A DNA stretch of 64,000 nt from Arthrobacter sp. FW306-07-I (GCF_021800405.1 NZ_CP084550.1:3410001-3474000), one strand, 5' to 3'; shown: positions 35,813-45,254, counted from the first letter of the stretch. A program made the numbers and translations. Notes: generated by a model not told the origin, from the sequence alone.

Positions 35813-35850
35813 GGGTGGTCTCCGTTCGAGTTTGGGGCGGGGCTGGGGTG

Positions 35851-36522
35851 CTACGCGGCGAGCACCGCGGGCAGCCCGGTGAGGGCCGGGATGGTGATGT
35901 CCGGTGCCTGGAAATAGGAGGGGTAGCGGGCGCCGGTGCGGTTGATCCACGCGGTCCGCAGCCCGGCTTTGGCTGCCCCATGGATGTCCCAGGGGTGCAC
36001 GGCAACCAGCAGCATCTTGGACGGGTCTGCTCCGGCCGCAGTTGCCGCGTACTCATATGCGGCCTTGGCCGGTTTCCAGGCAGGCGCGTCCTCCACGGAT
36101 AGGAGCAGCTCGAATTTGTCCCTGACGCCACCGGCAACCAGCAGTTTGTCCGTGTTGGCGGTGGCGCCATTGGTTAGCGTGACCAGCCGGTGCCCGGCCG
36201 CCGCGAGGGCGCGGATGCCGTCCGGGACGTCCGGGTGAAGGGACAGGTTCTGCATGGCAGCCATGACGCGTTCGACGGCGGTCTCCAGGTTTCCGGAGAT
36301 CCCTTCGGCTCCCAGCAGGGTGCGGAGGGCATCGGCGCCAATGGTGGCGAAGGACGCCTTGCCCCCGCTGGCGGTGAGGGCGAACCCGTCACGCAGGAGC
36401 GTGGCGAACCAGAGTTTGGCCAGCCCGCGCGGCGCCCCGACCTGCGCGAATGCCTCGGCGAGCGGGCCCATGTCGGACAGGGTCTCATTGACGTCAAAAA
36501 CGATGACCAATGGTTGGGACAT
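35851..36522 (-). CDS. Haloacid dehalogenase, type II
   Basis: HAD-superfamily hydrolase, 223 residues: nucleophile D in FDVNETL (about residue 10), TLTNGATAN (motif II), K in PAWKPAKAAYEYA (motif III) and VAVHPWDIHGAAKAG (motif IV region). L-2-haloacid dehalogenase subfamily by pattern. Probably co-transcribed with the epoxide-hydrolase-like gene. Confidence 0.88.
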   Translation of the reverse strand: MSQPLVIVFDVNETLSDMGPLAEAFAQVGAPRGLAKLWFATLLRDGFALTASGGKASFATIGADALRTLLGAEGISGNLETAVERVMAAMQNLSLHPDVPDGIRALAAAGHRLVTLTNGATANTDKLLVAGGVRDKFELLLSVEDAPAWKPAKAAYEYAATAAGADPSKMLLVAVHPWDIHGAAKAGLRTAWINRTGARYPSYFQAPDITIPALTGLPAVLAA

Positions 36523-36570
36523 GATGTTCCTTTCCTGTTCCGGCGGGCAGCCCCACCGCGGAGCGGCCCG

Positions 36571-37179
36571 CTACTTGGCCGGGTATTTGTTGGAGCGCAG
36601 GAGCCGGGCCAGGTGCACGGCGTTGCGGGCAAGCCCGGCATTGGTGGAAGCTACCGGGTCCGGGACCTGCTCAAGGTCCATGAAGTCCACGGTTTGCATG
36701 GCCTCGCCCACCCAGTAGGTGCCGCCCTGGGCCGGAAGGCTGAAGCCGACGTCGTTCAGTCCCTGCATCATGTCGGCGATGGTCTTGTGGGCCCCGTCCT
36801 CGTTTCCCACCACGGCAACCGTGGCAACCTTTCCGTACATGACCGGCCGGCCGTCGTCGTCCGTTTCCGACAGGTCGGCGTCCAGGCGCTCCATGACCTG
36901 CTGGGCGACGCTGCAGGGGTGGCCCATCCAGATGGGGGTGGAGAGGACCAGGATGTCCGCGGCCAGGATCTTTTCGTGGATTGCGGGCCACGCATCACCG
37001 TTGCCCATGTCCACCTGCACGCCGCGCTTCACGTCATGGTCCACGATGCGCAGTGACTCGGTGGCCACCCCGTGGCCTTCCAGTTCGTCAAGGATGTGCT
37101 GGGCCATCAGCTCGCTGCTGGACGGTTCCGGGGACGGGGTGAGGGTACAGATGAGGGCAAGAGCGGACAACGTGGACAT
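36571..37179 (-). CDS. NADPH-dependent FMN reductase / flavodoxin-like protein
   Basis: 202 residues with the flavodoxin fold. N-terminal phosphate loop region CTLTPSPEPSSSELM, FMN-contacting STPIWMGHPCS (about residue 80) and VAVVGNEDGAHKT (about 118). A single-domain quinone or flavin reductase by family. Divergent from the next gene, with a palindrome (37220-37235) in the shared promoter. Confidence 0.82.
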   Translation of the reverse strand: MSTLSALALICTLTPSPEPSSSELMAQHILDELEGHGVATESLRIVDHDVKRGVQVDMGNGDAWPAIHEKILAADILVLSTPIWMGHPCSVAQQVMERLDADLSETDDDGRPVMYGKVATVAVVGNEDGAHKTIADMMQGLNDVGFSLPAQGGTYWVGEAMQTVDFMDLEQVPDPVASTNAGLARNAVHLARLLRSNKYPAK

Positions 37180-37219
37180 CAGCGAAAGCTCCCTTGATTT
37201 TCTCGACCAAAATAGTCAG

Positions 37220-37235
37220 TCTACTGAGTAGTAGA
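37220..37235. promoter_or_regulatory. Candidate operator palindrome in divergent promoter
   Basis: TCTACTGAGTAGTAGA is a perfect 6-4-6 inverted repeat between divergent starts at 37179 and 37317, in AT-rich sequence. It resembles TetR/MarR-class sites; the regulator is unknown. Confidence 0.4.
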
Positions 37236-37316
37236 TCACACGGCAGCCGCCCGCACTATGGCCGGCTGCCGCCACCTATACCGACCTGCCTGCCACCCAA
37301 GGAGGCCTCCACGAAG

Positions 37317-37697
37317 TTGGAAGTAATGCCCGAAGGAACGATCCGCGTGCCTGCAGCACTGCGGATCCTTTTCGGCTGGCTTCTCCTGGCTGCGCTGCTC
37401 GTGGCCGCAGCCTCCTACTCGCAGGGCACCCGGTACGCGCTGGTGGCTGAGCCTGGCCCGGCGCCGTCCGTGGTCCAGCACGCAGCCGCCCTCCACTCCC
37501 CTGCGCCCCAGCACCATGCGTGCTGCGACCGCTACCCCGCTTCACGCAGCGAGCCGGCGCCAACGAAGGCGGCCGCGCCGGAACCGCCAAAGGCCGCTGC
37601 GCCAGCCGCCCTGCAGCATGTACTGCAGGTGGCGCAGGAGCCCGAGCCCCGGCGGCAGGCGCTGACGCTAGACCAACTCTCCATCAGCCGGACGTAA
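37317..37697 (+). CDS. Hypothetical exported or membrane-anchored protein
   Basis: About 126 residues: one N-terminal hydrophobic helix (ILFGWLLLAALLVAAASY), then a proline/alanine-rich tail with one HHACCDRY motif. Start is TTG 37317 behind AAGGAGG (11-nt spacing) or ATG 37326. It precedes the Csp gene by 55 bp. Its HHACC cluster may bind metal; speculative. No family recognised. Confidence 0.55.
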   Translation: MEVMPEGTIRVPAALRILFGWLLLAALLVAAASYSQGTRYALVAEPGPAPSVVQHAAALHSPAPQHHACCDRYPASRSEPAPTKAAAPEPPKAAAPAALQHVLQVAQEPEPRRQALTLDQLSISRT

Positions 37698-37752
37698 ACG
37701 GGCACTTCCGCCCGCCCAATCCATTGACCACAACCGGAAATGAGAGACCCCA

Positions 37753-38160
37753 ATGACCCACGTACAGTCCATGCTGGACACCTACCCCAAAGACCTCGGC
37801 AACCTGGACAAGGACAAGCTCGCTGCATGCATCCAGGCCTGCTTCGAATGCGCCCAGACCTGCACGGCCTGCGCCGACGCCTGCCTGAGCGAAGACATGG
37901 TCGCGGAGCTGACCAAGTGCATCCGCACCAACCTGGACTGCGCGGACATCTGTGCCGCCACCGGCAACGTCCTCTCCCGCCACACCGGGTACGACGCGAA
38001 CATCACCCGGGCAGTCCTGGAAGCCTGCCGTGCGGCCTGCAAGGCGTGCGGCGACGAATGCGGTGAGCATGCCTCGATGCATGAGCACTGCCGCGTCTGC
38101 GCCGAATCCTGCCGGCGTTGCGAGCAGGCCTGCGCCGACCTCCTGGCATCCCTGGGCTGA
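37753..38160 (+). CDS. Cytosolic copper-storage protein, four-helix bundle (Csp3-like)
   Basis: 135 residues with 18 cysteines, mostly in CxxxC/CxxC pairs on helices (ACIQACFECAQTCTACADAC; LEACRAACKACGDEC; HCRVCAESCRRCEQAC). This matches the DUF326 Csp family, whose bundles store many Cu(I) ions in the core (established). No signal peptide, so cytosolic like Csp3. A strong bidirectional terminator follows. The neighbours are the persulfide cluster and, at a distance, a multicopper oxidase. Confidence 0.92.
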   Translation: MTHVQSMLDTYPKDLGNLDKDKLAACIQACFECAQTCTACADACLSEDMVAELTKCIRTNLDCADICAATGNVLSRHTGYDANITRAVLEACRAACKACGDECGEHASMHEHCRVCAESCRRCEQACADLLASLG

Positions 38161-38198
38161 GACGCCCGGGAAGAACGGCTCCGTGATTTAAGCAAAAG

Positions 38199-38237
38199 CA
38201 ACGCGGGGCTCCGCCGTAACGGCGGAGCCCCGCGTTG
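38199..38237. terminator. Bidirectional rho-independent terminator
   Basis: CAACGCGGGGCTCCGCCG and its exact complement CGGCGGAGCCCCGCGTTG form an 18-bp stem with a 3-nt loop (TAA), preceded by an A-run and followed by GTGGTTT, between convergent genes. Confidence 0.85.
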
Positions 38238-38256
38238 TGGTTTACCGGCTGACTGT

Positions 38257-38673
38257 TCACCCGGCTGCACCGTTCAGGCTGGCCAGTGCCTTGCGGAGGC
38301 GGGTGCCGGCGTCCTCCGCCACTTCCTTAACTGAGGGTGCGCTGCTCAGCTGCACCATGGTCTGCGGATCGATCGCCTCCACAGTGGTTGCATCGGCTGC
38401 GCTGTTCCGGCGCACCACCACGTTGCAGGGCAGCAGCGCACCCATTTGGGGTTCGGCGGCGAGGGCGCGGCTGGCAAGGGCCGGGTTGCAGGCGCCAAGG
38501 ATGACGTAATCCCCGATGGCGTCCGCGGCTTCGGCGCCGAGCTTGGCTTCGAAGGTGGAGCGGACGTTGATTTCGGTCAGGATCCCGAACCCTTGCGCGG
38601 CGAGGGCTTCGCGGGTGCGTTCCACGGCTTCGGCCCAGGGAAGGGAGACGGTGGTGGCCAGGGTGTAGGTCAT
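38257..38673 (-). CDS. DUF302 protein
   Basis: 138 residues. The DUF302 pattern is clear: VSLPWAEAVERTREALAAQG at the start, KLGAEAADAIGDYVILGACNPALASRAL in the middle and LLPCNVVVR. Cysteines in ACNP and LPCN are conserved in the family. AAAGGAG precedes the ATG. Second gene of the leftward operon headed by the CstR-like sensor. Function unproven; DUF302 often occurs with sulfur and redox genes. Confidence 0.88.
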   Translation of the reverse strand: MTYTLATTVSLPWAEAVERTREALAAQGFGILTEINVRSTFEAKLGAEAADAIGDYVILGACNPALASRALAAEPQMGALLPCNVVVRRNSAADATTVEAIDPQTMVQLSSAPSVKEVAEDAGTRLRKALASLNGAAG

Positions 38674-38718
38674 GGTGCTCCTTTGAGGTTGCTGCCGGTC
38701 CGCTGATGGGGCGTTGGT

Positions 38719-39061
<343 letters not shown>

Positions 39062-39101
39062 TCGGTGGGGTATCCCCCAGACCCCTTCCGAGAGGCCACA
39101 C

Positions 39102-39722
39102 ATGACATCCCCTTCCAAAGCAACCGCCGTTACGGCGCTTGCTCCCGAAACGCTGCAGTCATGGTTCAAAGAGCACCAGGATCTCGTGGTGATCGATGTG
39201 CGGTCCGCCGCTGAATTCGAATCCATGCACATCCGCGGTTCCTACAATGTGCCGCTGCCGCTGCTGTCCGAGCACACCGATGAACTCGCCGCCCGGCTTG
39301 GCTCGCGCGTGGTCCTGGTCTGCCAGTCCGGCGTCCGCGCCGAGCAGGCACGCCAGCGGATGGCCACCGTCGGCCTCGATACCGCCTACGTCCTCACCGG
39401 CGGGGTTCCGGGCTTCGCCACTGCCGTCGGCGGGGACGTTGTCAAGGGCAAGGACCGCTGGGACCTTGAGCGGCAGGTCCGCCTGGCCGCCGGCTCCCTG
39501 GTGATGCTGGGTCTGGTGGGCGGCAAGTTCGTCTCCCCCAAGGTCCGCATGCTCGCCGGCGCCATCGGCACCGGGCTGACCTTCTCGGCCGCGACCAACA
39601 CCTGCGCCATGGGCAAGGCCCTGTCTGCCATGCCGTGGAATAAGGCTGCCCAGGAACCCACCCGTGAAAGCGCCATCCTGCAGCTTCCCGTGCAGACAGC
39701 TGAAGCGGGCGCTGCGGCATGA
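39102..39722 (+). CDS. Rhodanese with C-terminal DUF2892 membrane domain (YgaP-like)
   Basis: Residues ~15-105 form a rhodanese domain with catalytic C74 in LVCQSGVRAEQ. Residues ~125-185 hold two hydrophobic segments of the DUF2892 type (SLVMLGLVGGKFVSP; LAGAIGTGLTFSAATN) with a TCAMG motif. This is the YgaP layout: a membrane-linked sulfurtransferase. The first gene behind the CstR operator; GAGAGG precedes the ATG. It overlaps the TSUP gene (ATGA). Confidence 0.9.
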   Translation: MTSPSKATAVTALAPETLQSWFKEHQDLVVIDVRSAAEFESMHIRGSYNVPLPLLSEHTDELAARLGSRVVLVCQSGVRAEQARQRMATVGLDTAYVLTGGVPGFATAVGGDVVKGKDRWDLERQVRLAAGSLVMLGLVGGKFVSPKVRMLAGAIGTGLTFSAATNTCAMGKALSAMPWNKAAQEPTRESAILQLPVQTAEAGAAA

Positions 39723-40477
39723 TCCCGGCCCTGGGTCTGGGGCTCGTCGTCGGCGTCGTACTGGGCGTAGTGGGTGGCGGCGGGTCCATCATCGCCGTTC
39801 CGGCCCTGGTGTACGGCGTGGGCATGAGCCCCGCCCAGGCCATCCCCACCTCACTGCTGGTGGTGGGCATCTCCTCACTGGCGGCCCTGCTCCCCCGCCT
39901 TCGCGAGGGCCTGAACTGGCCCGTCATCGCACTGGTAGGCGCCGCCGGCATCCCGGCGGCCTGGGCGGGAGCCGCCGTGGGGAAACTGCTGGACCCGAAC
40001 ATCCTGATGCTCGCATTCGCCGTGATCATGGTGGTCGCGGGCATCCGGATGCTCAAGAAGCCGCGCGAAACCGAGGGCTCCTGCAGCACCGGGCCGCGCC
40101 GGGCCTTCCGGTCCTGCGCCCCGAAAGCCGTGGCTGTGGGCGTGCTGGTCGGGTTCCTCACCGGGCTGCTGGGCGTGGGCGGCGGATTCCTCATCACCCC
40201 CGCACTGACCATCTTCCTGGGCCTGCGGATGAAGCAGGCCGTAGGGACTTCGCTGGCGATCATCGTGGTCAACTCCGCCGCCGGGTTCAGCGCCCACGCA
40301 GCCGGCTACACCATCGACTGGGCCACCACCCTGGCGTTCGCAGTCCCGGCCATCCTGGGTTCCGTCTTCGCCGCCCGGCTGGCCCGGCGCCTGCACGACA
40401 AGCACATCCGTATCTCGTTTGCGGTACTCATCTTCGCCGTCGCGGCGTGGGTCACCGCCGGCACGGTCACCGCCTGA
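39719..40477 (+). CDS. TSUP/TauE-family sulfite or sulfur-compound exporter
   Basis: 252 residues, about eight helices in two repeats, each with a glycine-rich start: GVVGGGGSIIAVPAL and GLLGVGGGFLITPAL, the TauE/SafE signature. Probably exports sulfite or takes up/exports thiosulfate formed during persulfide oxidation. Overlaps the rhodanese gene by 4 bp. In cst operons such a transporter is usual. Confidence 0.9.
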   Translation: MIPALGLGLVVGVVLGVVGGGGSIIAVPALVYGVGMSPAQAIPTSLLVVGISSLAALLPRLREGLNWPVIALVGAAGIPAAWAGAAVGKLLDPNILMLAFAVIMVVAGIRMLKKPRETEGSCSTGPRRAFRSCAPKAVAVGVLVGFLTGLLGVGGGFLITPALTIFLGLRMKQAVGTSLAIIVVNSAAGFSAHAAGYTIDWATTLAFAVPAILGSVFAARLARRLHDKHIRISFAVLIFAVAAWVTAGTVTA

Positions 40478-40499
40478 CCCCGTTACAGAGGAGAACACC

Positions 40500-40841
40500 G
40501 TGGGATTGATCGATTCCCTCAAGAAGGCCTTCAGCAAGCCCTACAAGACGATTTCCGTAGCGCAGGCCAAGGAACTCCTGGGCTCCGGCGCCACGCTGAT
40601 CGACGTCCGGTCCGCCCAGGAGTGGCGCACTGGCCGCGCACCCCAGGCCAAACACGTTCCCCTGGACCGGCTGCAGACCAGCACGGCCGGAATCCAGAAG
40701 GCCCGGCCGGTGATTGCTGTCTGCGCCTCCGGCGTCCGCTCCGCCTCGGCAGCCAGACTCCTCGCCGCCAAGGGGTACGACGCCTACTCGGTGCGCGGCG
40801 GCATGGCCGCCTGGCGCCAGGCCGGCGAACCGGTCCGCTGA
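40500..40841 (+). CDS. Single-domain rhodanese
   Basis: 113 residues; catalytic C75 in VIAVCASGVRSASAAR, upstream LIDVRSAQEWRTG. Thiosulfate or persulfide sulfurtransferase. A GTG start with GAGGAG 7 nt upstream, 22 bp after the TSUP gene. Short basic N-terminal helix (LIDSLKKAFSKPYK). Confidence 0.9.
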   Translation: MGLIDSLKKAFSKPYKTISVAQAKELLGSGATLIDVRSAQEWRTGRAPQAKHVPLDRLQTSTAGIQKARPVIAVCASGVRSASAARLLAAKGYDAYSVRGGMAAWRQAGEPVR

Positions 40842-40888
40842 CCCAACTCCACCCCACCAGCCGCAACCCAATTCAAAGGAGAACTCCC

Positions 40889-41185
40889 ATGGCTGAAATC
40901 ACCATCACCGAAACCGACCAGCGCCGCTCTACCGCCCGCATCCTGGATGTCCGCGAGGACTTTGAAGTTGCCGAGGGCATGATCCCCGGCGCGCTGCACA
41001 TCCCGATGGGCCAGCTGCAGGCCCGCCTGGGCGAACTCGACCCGGCCGTGCCCGTGATTGCCGTCTGCCGCAGCGGCAACCGCAGCGCCGCCGTCGCCGA
41101 TGCCCTCAACGGCGCTGGCTACAAAGCGGACACCATGGCCGGCGGCATGACCGCCTGGACACGCGCCGGACTCCCCACCACCTAA
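40889..41185 (+). CDS. Single-domain rhodanese
   Basis: 98 residues with catalytic C60 in VIAVCRSGNRSAAVADAL and the leading LDVREDFEVAEG motif. AAAGGAG precedes the ATG. Third rhodanese in this operon. The charge of its active-site loop (CRSGNR) differs from the others (CQSGVR, CASGVR), suggesting different sulfur acceptors. Confidence 0.9.
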   Translation: MAEITITETDQRRSTARILDVREDFEVAEGMIPGALHIPMGQLQARLGELDPAVPVIAVCRSGNRSAAVADALNGAGYKADTMAGGMTAWTRAGLPTT

Positions 41186-41255
41186 GCCTGCCCGGACCCA
41201 CCCTTCCCTGATCGACGGCTCCCGCCGCACCGCAGCTCAATTGGCGGCAGTCCCC

Positions 41256-41285
41256 TTGCGTTATACCCCCGGGGGTATCTAAAAT
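41256..41285 (+). promoter_or_regulatory. Promoter with CstR operator in the spacer
   Basis: TTGCGT (41256-41261) and TAAAAT (41280-41285) are 18 bp apart, and the spacer is the perfect palindrome ATACCCCCGGGGGTAT (41263-41278). It is the same operator as at 39038 and drives the dioxygenase gene. Confidence 0.75.
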
Positions 41286-41330
41286 AGTTGCCAGAGACAA
41301 AAACTCCCCCTACCTGAAGGAGAGCACCCC

Positions 41331-42731
41331 ATGCTTATCGAGCGCATTTACGACGAAGACCTCGCCCAGGCCAGCTACCTGATCGGCTGCCAGGCCAAGG
41401 GCGAAGCGATCGTGGTGGACGGCCGCCGCGACATCGCCGTCTACCAGGAACTGGCTGCCAAGAACGGCATGAAGATCGTTGCGGTCACCGAGACCCACAT
41501 CCACGCCGACTACCTCTCCGGCACCCGCGAACTGGCCGCCGCCACCGGCGCCAAGATCTACGTCTCCGGTGAGGGCGGGCCCGACTGGCAGTATGAGTTC
41601 GAGGGCGAGCGGCTCTACGACGGCGACATCATCACCTTGGGCAACATCAGCATCAAGGCCGTCCACACCCCCGGCCACACCCCGGAGCACCTGTCCTTCC
41701 TGGTGACCGATGGCGCGTTCAGCGACAAGCCCGGCTACCTGCTCTCCGGAGACTTCGTCTTCTCCGGCGATCTGGGCCGGCCGGACCTGCTGGACGAAGC
41801 AGCCGGCGGCGTGGACACCAGGTTCGAGGGCGCGAAGCAGCTGTTCGCCAGCCTGCGCGACAAGTTCCTCACCCTGCCGGATTACGTCCAGGTCCACCCC
41901 GCCCACGGCGCCGGCAGTGCCTGCGGCAAGGCCCTGGGTGCCATCCCCTCCTCCACCGTCGGCTACGAACGCCTCTACGCCTGGTGGGGTCCCTACCTGG
42001 CCGCCAACGACGAGCAGGGCTTCATCAACGAACTCCTCGACGGCCAGCCCGACGCCCACGCCTACTTCGGCCGCATGAAGCGCGAAAACCGCGTAGGCCC
42101 GGACGTCATGGGTGAACGCACCCCGCTGCCCGAGCTCTCCACCGGAATCGTGGCCGCAGGACTGGCGGAAGACACCCTGACCTTCATTGACACCCGCTCC
42201 AACAGCGAGGTCCACGAAGGCACCGTGGTCCGGTCCCTGAACGTTCCGGCCGGCAAGTCCGTGGCCAGCTACGGCGCCTGGGTGGTGAACCCGGAGACGG
42301 ACAAGAACCCGCTGGTGCTGCTGGCCAAGGACCAGGAGCAGGCGCAGGACATGTGGGATCACCTGGTCCGCGTGGGCATCGACAACGTGGCTGGCTACTT
42401 GACCAGCATCGAGGGACTGCCCACCTTCACCCCCAAGCTGATCCAGCCGGAGGAACTCGAAGGCTTCGACGCAGCCATGGTCCTGGACGTCCGCAACAAG
42501 ACCGAGCACAAGGCCGGGCACGTCCCGGGCTCGTACCAGCTCAGCGGCGGCCGCGTCATGTGGCACCTGGATGAGCTGCCGGTTGGCGGGACCATCGTGA
42601 CCTACTGCCAGTCCGGCGTGCGGAACTCCGTAGCCGCCAGCGCCCTGCGCCGTGCCGGGTACGACGTCGTCGAGCTCGACGGCAGCTACGCCGCCTGGAA
42701 CGCGTGGCGGAACAGCGTCCCCGCCGCCTAA
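41331..42731 (+). CDS. Persulfide dioxygenase-rhodanese fusion (CstB-like)
   Basis: 466 residues. Residues 1-240 form a metallo-beta-lactamase fold of the ETHE1 persulfide dioxygenase type (THIHADYL with H56, H58, D60; PGHTPEH; SGDFVFSGD; HPAHGAGS). Then comes a rhodanese-like domain (~265-355) without a catalytic cysteine, and a C-terminal rhodanese with C426 in TYCQSGVRNS. It oxidises persulfide to sulfite with Fe(II) and O2, feeding sulfite or thiosulfate to the rhodaneses and TSUP exporter. This matches CstB layout. It has its own CstR operator promoter. Confidence 0.92.
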   Translation: MLIERIYDEDLAQASYLIGCQAKGEAIVVDGRRDIAVYQELAAKNGMKIVAVTETHIHADYLSGTRELAAATGAKIYVSGEGGPDWQYEFEGERLYDGDIITLGNISIKAVHTPGHTPEHLSFLVTDGAFSDKPGYLLSGDFVFSGDLGRPDLLDEAAGGVDTRFEGAKQLFASLRDKFLTLPDYVQVHPAHGAGSACGKALGAIPSSTVGYERLYAWWGPYLAANDEQGFINELLDGQPDAHAYFGRMKRENRVGPDVMGERTPLPELSTGIVAAGLAEDTLTFIDTRSNSEVHEGTVVRSLNVPAGKSVASYGAWVVNPETDKNPLVLLAKDQEQAQDMWDHLVRVGIDNVAGYLTSIEGLPTFTPKLIQPEELEGFDAAMVLDVRNKTEHKAGHVPGSYQLSGGRVMWHLDELPVGGTIVTYCQSGVRNSVAASALRRAGYDVVELDGSYAAWNAWRNSVPAA

Positions 42732-42844
42732 CCCAGGCGACCACAGACCGCCCGGGCAGGACCCCCCTCCTGCCCGGGCTTCCGGCCCGGGCGTGCCCCC
42801 ACACGCCCGGGCCACCCTTTGCCCAAACGGAACGGAACCACTCG

Positions 42845-44146
42845 ATGAACGGCACAGCACTCCCGCGCCGCAGCACGGGACCAGCGCCTGCGGTGCTGGG
42901 CCTGCGGCAGAACCTGGCGCAGTTCATGCTGCTGGTGGCCGTCAACGCGCTGGTGGGCGGCACGCTGGGCCAGGAACGCACCGTCCTGCCCCTGCTGGCC
43001 GCGCAGGAATTCCACCTCGACCAGTACACCAGCGCACTGACCTACATCCTGGCCTTCGGCCTGTCCAAGGCCGCGATGAACTACTTCGCCGGGACGCTCT
43101 CTGACCGCTACGGCCGCAAACCCGTGCTGGTCGCCGGCTGGCTGGCAGCGGTACCCGTGCCACTCATGCTCATCTTCGGCCCCTCTTGGGGCTGGATCGT
43201 GGCAGCCAATGTGCTGCTGGGCATCAGCCAAGGCCTCACCTGGTCCACGGCAGTCATCATGAAGATGGACCTGGTGGGCCCCAAGCAGCGCGGCCTGGCC
43301 ATGGGCTTCAACGAGGCCGCGGGCTACCTGGGCGTAGCCGTGACTGCGCTTGCCACCGGCTACCTCGCCACGGCCTACGGCCTGCGGCCCGCCCCCTTCC
43401 TCCTGGGCGCCGCATACATTGCCCTCGGCCTGGGACTGACGGTCCTGGCAGTGAAGGAAACCCACCACCACGCCAGGACCGAGGCCTTCCAGCACGTCGG
43501 CAGCCAGGACAGCGCGCACGCCGGGCTCAGCACCGGGCAGGTCTTCACCCTCACCAGCTTCAAGGACCGGTCACTCTCGGCGGCCAGCCAGGCCGGCCTG
43601 GTGAACAACCTCAATGACGGCCTGGCCTGGGGTCTCTTTCCCGTCCTGTTCGCCGGTGCCGGCCTGAGCCTGGGCCAGATCGGCATCCTGGCCGCCGCCT
43701 ACCCCGCCGCCTGGGGTGCCGCCCAGCTGGTCACCGGTGCCGCGTCAGACCGGTGGGGCCGCAAGTGGTTCATCGCGGCGGGGATGCTGGTGCAGGCCGC
43801 CGCCCTGGGGATCATCGCCTCAGCGCACGGCTTTGGGCCATGGCTCGCCGCCGCCGTCGTCCTTGGCCTTGGTACCGCCCTGGTCTATCCAACCCTGCTG
43901 GCCGCCATCGGCGACGTGGCCCACCCGGCCTGGCGCGCCCGCTCAGTGGGCGTCTACCGGCTGTGGCGCGACGGCGGATTCGCCGTCGGCGCCCTCCTGT
44001 CCGGTGTCCTCGCCGACCTTTACGGCATCCCCGCCGCCATCGCCGCCGTCGCGGTTCTCACCGCAGCGTCCGGTGTGGTGGTTGCCGTCCGGATGCGTGG
44101 CAACGACCACGCTCTGCGACAGGGGCAGAGTCAGGACTCGAAGTAG
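42845..44146 (+). CDS. Major facilitator superfamily transporter
   Basis: 433 residues, about twelve helices. The MFS loop motif DRYGRKP lies between helices 2 and 3 (about residue 87), and a second SDRWGRKW motif is in the C-terminal half. Polar N-terminus, with a histidine-rich central loop (KETHHHARTEA). 113 bp after the persulfide dioxygenase gene on the same strand; likely part of the same response, moving a sulfur or metal compound. Substrate unknown. Confidence 0.85.
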   Translation: MNGTALPRRSTGPAPAVLGLRQNLAQFMLLVAVNALVGGTLGQERTVLPLLAAQEFHLDQYTSALTYILAFGLSKAAMNYFAGTLSDRYGRKPVLVAGWLAAVPVPLMLIFGPSWGWIVAANVLLGISQGLTWSTAVIMKMDLVGPKQRGLAMGFNEAAGYLGVAVTALATGYLATAYGLRPAPFLLGAAYIALGLGLTVLAVKETHHHARTEAFQHVGSQDSAHAGLSTGQVFTLTSFKDRSLSAASQAGLVNNLNDGLAWGLFPVLFAGAGLSLGQIGILAAAYPAAWGAAQLVTGAASDRWGRKWFIAAGMLVQAAALGIIASAHGFGPWLAAAVVLGLGTALVYPTLLAAIGDVAHPAWRARSVGVYRLWRDGGFAVGALLSGVLADLYGIPAAIAAVAVLTAASGVVVAVRMRGNDHALRQGQSQDSK

Positions 44147-44209
44147 GTGCTTGTGGCCGAGCCGTCGATGCCGGAGACGACGGAGCGGGCGCCACTCCTG
44201 CCTTTGGAA

Positions 44210-45247
44210 TCAGCCCGCCGATTCAACGAACCGCCGGATCTCCTCCGCCATCCGTTGAGCCTGCGTCCAGTGCAGGTAGTGCCCGCCTTCGAGGGGCAGG
44301 ACCTGGTGCCGGGTGACGTTCTTCAGCAGGTTCTCCGCGGCGGCGGTTTTGGTGGCAGTCCTGTCATTTTTTTCATCGGCGATGAAAGCGAGGACCGGGA
44401 GGTCATGGGGGTAGGTGACGCCCCGGAGGGCAGCCGCGTTGTTGGCGATGCGCGCGGTTTCATCAGCCACGGCAGGATTGCCCACGTTCCACACCGTCAT
44501 GGTGCGCATCCGCTGCAGCTCCTCGTCGGTGTAGGCCTTGCTGTCCGGGTCCATGAGGCCGGGCGCCAGCGCGGCTACCACGCGGACCACGCCGAGGGTG
44601 GCCAACAGTTTGGCCCAGTTGATCCCCGGCTGCGGCTCCGCCACCGGCTGGTCCCCCGGTTTGGGAATGCTGACGTCGATTCCCACCACGGCGGAAACCT
44701 CGGAGCGGTACCGGTTGGCGTAATCCAGCAGGTAGAACCCGGCAATGGAGTGGCCCGCCAGGACGTAGGGCTGCCGGACCTGGAGCTTGGCCAGCACCTC
44801 GTGCAGTTCGTTGCTGATGTGTTCGTTGGTCCGGGCACTGGCCTCCATGTCGCTGTAGCCGTACCCCAACCCTTCCACCGCGATGACGTCGAAGCCCTTG
44901 AGCTCGCGCATCAGGGGCGCGAAGTCCAAGCCGGGGGCCGCGGTTCCCAGCCCACTGAGGAGGATGATGGGCTGGCCTTGGCCCCCGGTGGAAGCGACGC
45001 CGTCGCTCCCGCCCTGGGCCGTCCCGTTCGGGGATGCCCCGCTCCGGACCACGTTCAGCGATCCGCCGTTCACCGCTACCCTCTCGCCATAGGGCACCAA
45101 CGTTGCCCTTTCCTGCTGCTCCAGGAGCAGGTTGGCCACGGTGGAAACGAGGACCAGCCCAAGGACAACCAGCGCCGTGATCCCCAGGCGGCGCGGCCAG
45201 CGCCGTCGCCGCCGTGGCTTTACCGGGTCCTGCACCGGCGTTCCCAC
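44210..45247 (-). CDS. Membrane-anchored alpha/beta hydrolase
   Basis: 345 residues: a basic N-terminus (KPRRRRRWPRR), one transmembrane helix (LGITALVVLGLVLVSTVA), then an extracytoplasmic hydrolase domain with nucleophile LAGHSIAGFY (about residue 175), the possible acid in FIADEKND and the histidine in LEGGHYLHW. Last gene of the ten-gene operon, 7 bp after the acyl carrier protein. GTG start with GGGTGAAG upstream. Possibly hydrolyses a thioester or ester product of the pathway. Confidence 0.8.
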   Translation of the reverse strand: MGTPVQDPVKPRRRRRWPRRLGITALVVLGLVLVSTVANLLLEQQERATLVPYGERVAVNGGSLNVVRSGASPNGTAQGGSDGVASTGGQGQPIILLSGLGTAAPGLDFAPLMRELKGFDVIAVEGLGYGYSDMEASARTNEHISNELHEVLAKLQVRQPYVLAGHSIAGFYLLDYANRYRSEVSAVVGIDVSIPKPGDQPVAEPQPGINWAKLLATLGVVRVVAALAPGLMDPDSKAYTDEELQRMRTMTVWNVGNPAVADETARIANNAAALRGVTYPHDLPVLAFIADEKNDRTATKTAAAENLLKNVTRHQVLPLEGGHYLHWTQAQRMAEEIRRFVESAG

Positions 45248-45254
45248 AGCAGCT

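Noticed and set aside
39064..39080. GTGGGGTATCCCCCAG as a definite third rightward operator
   Set aside because: It has the same G/C-run character, but the arms face the opposite way to the ACCCCC-GGGGGT sites; mentioned only as a possible extra site.
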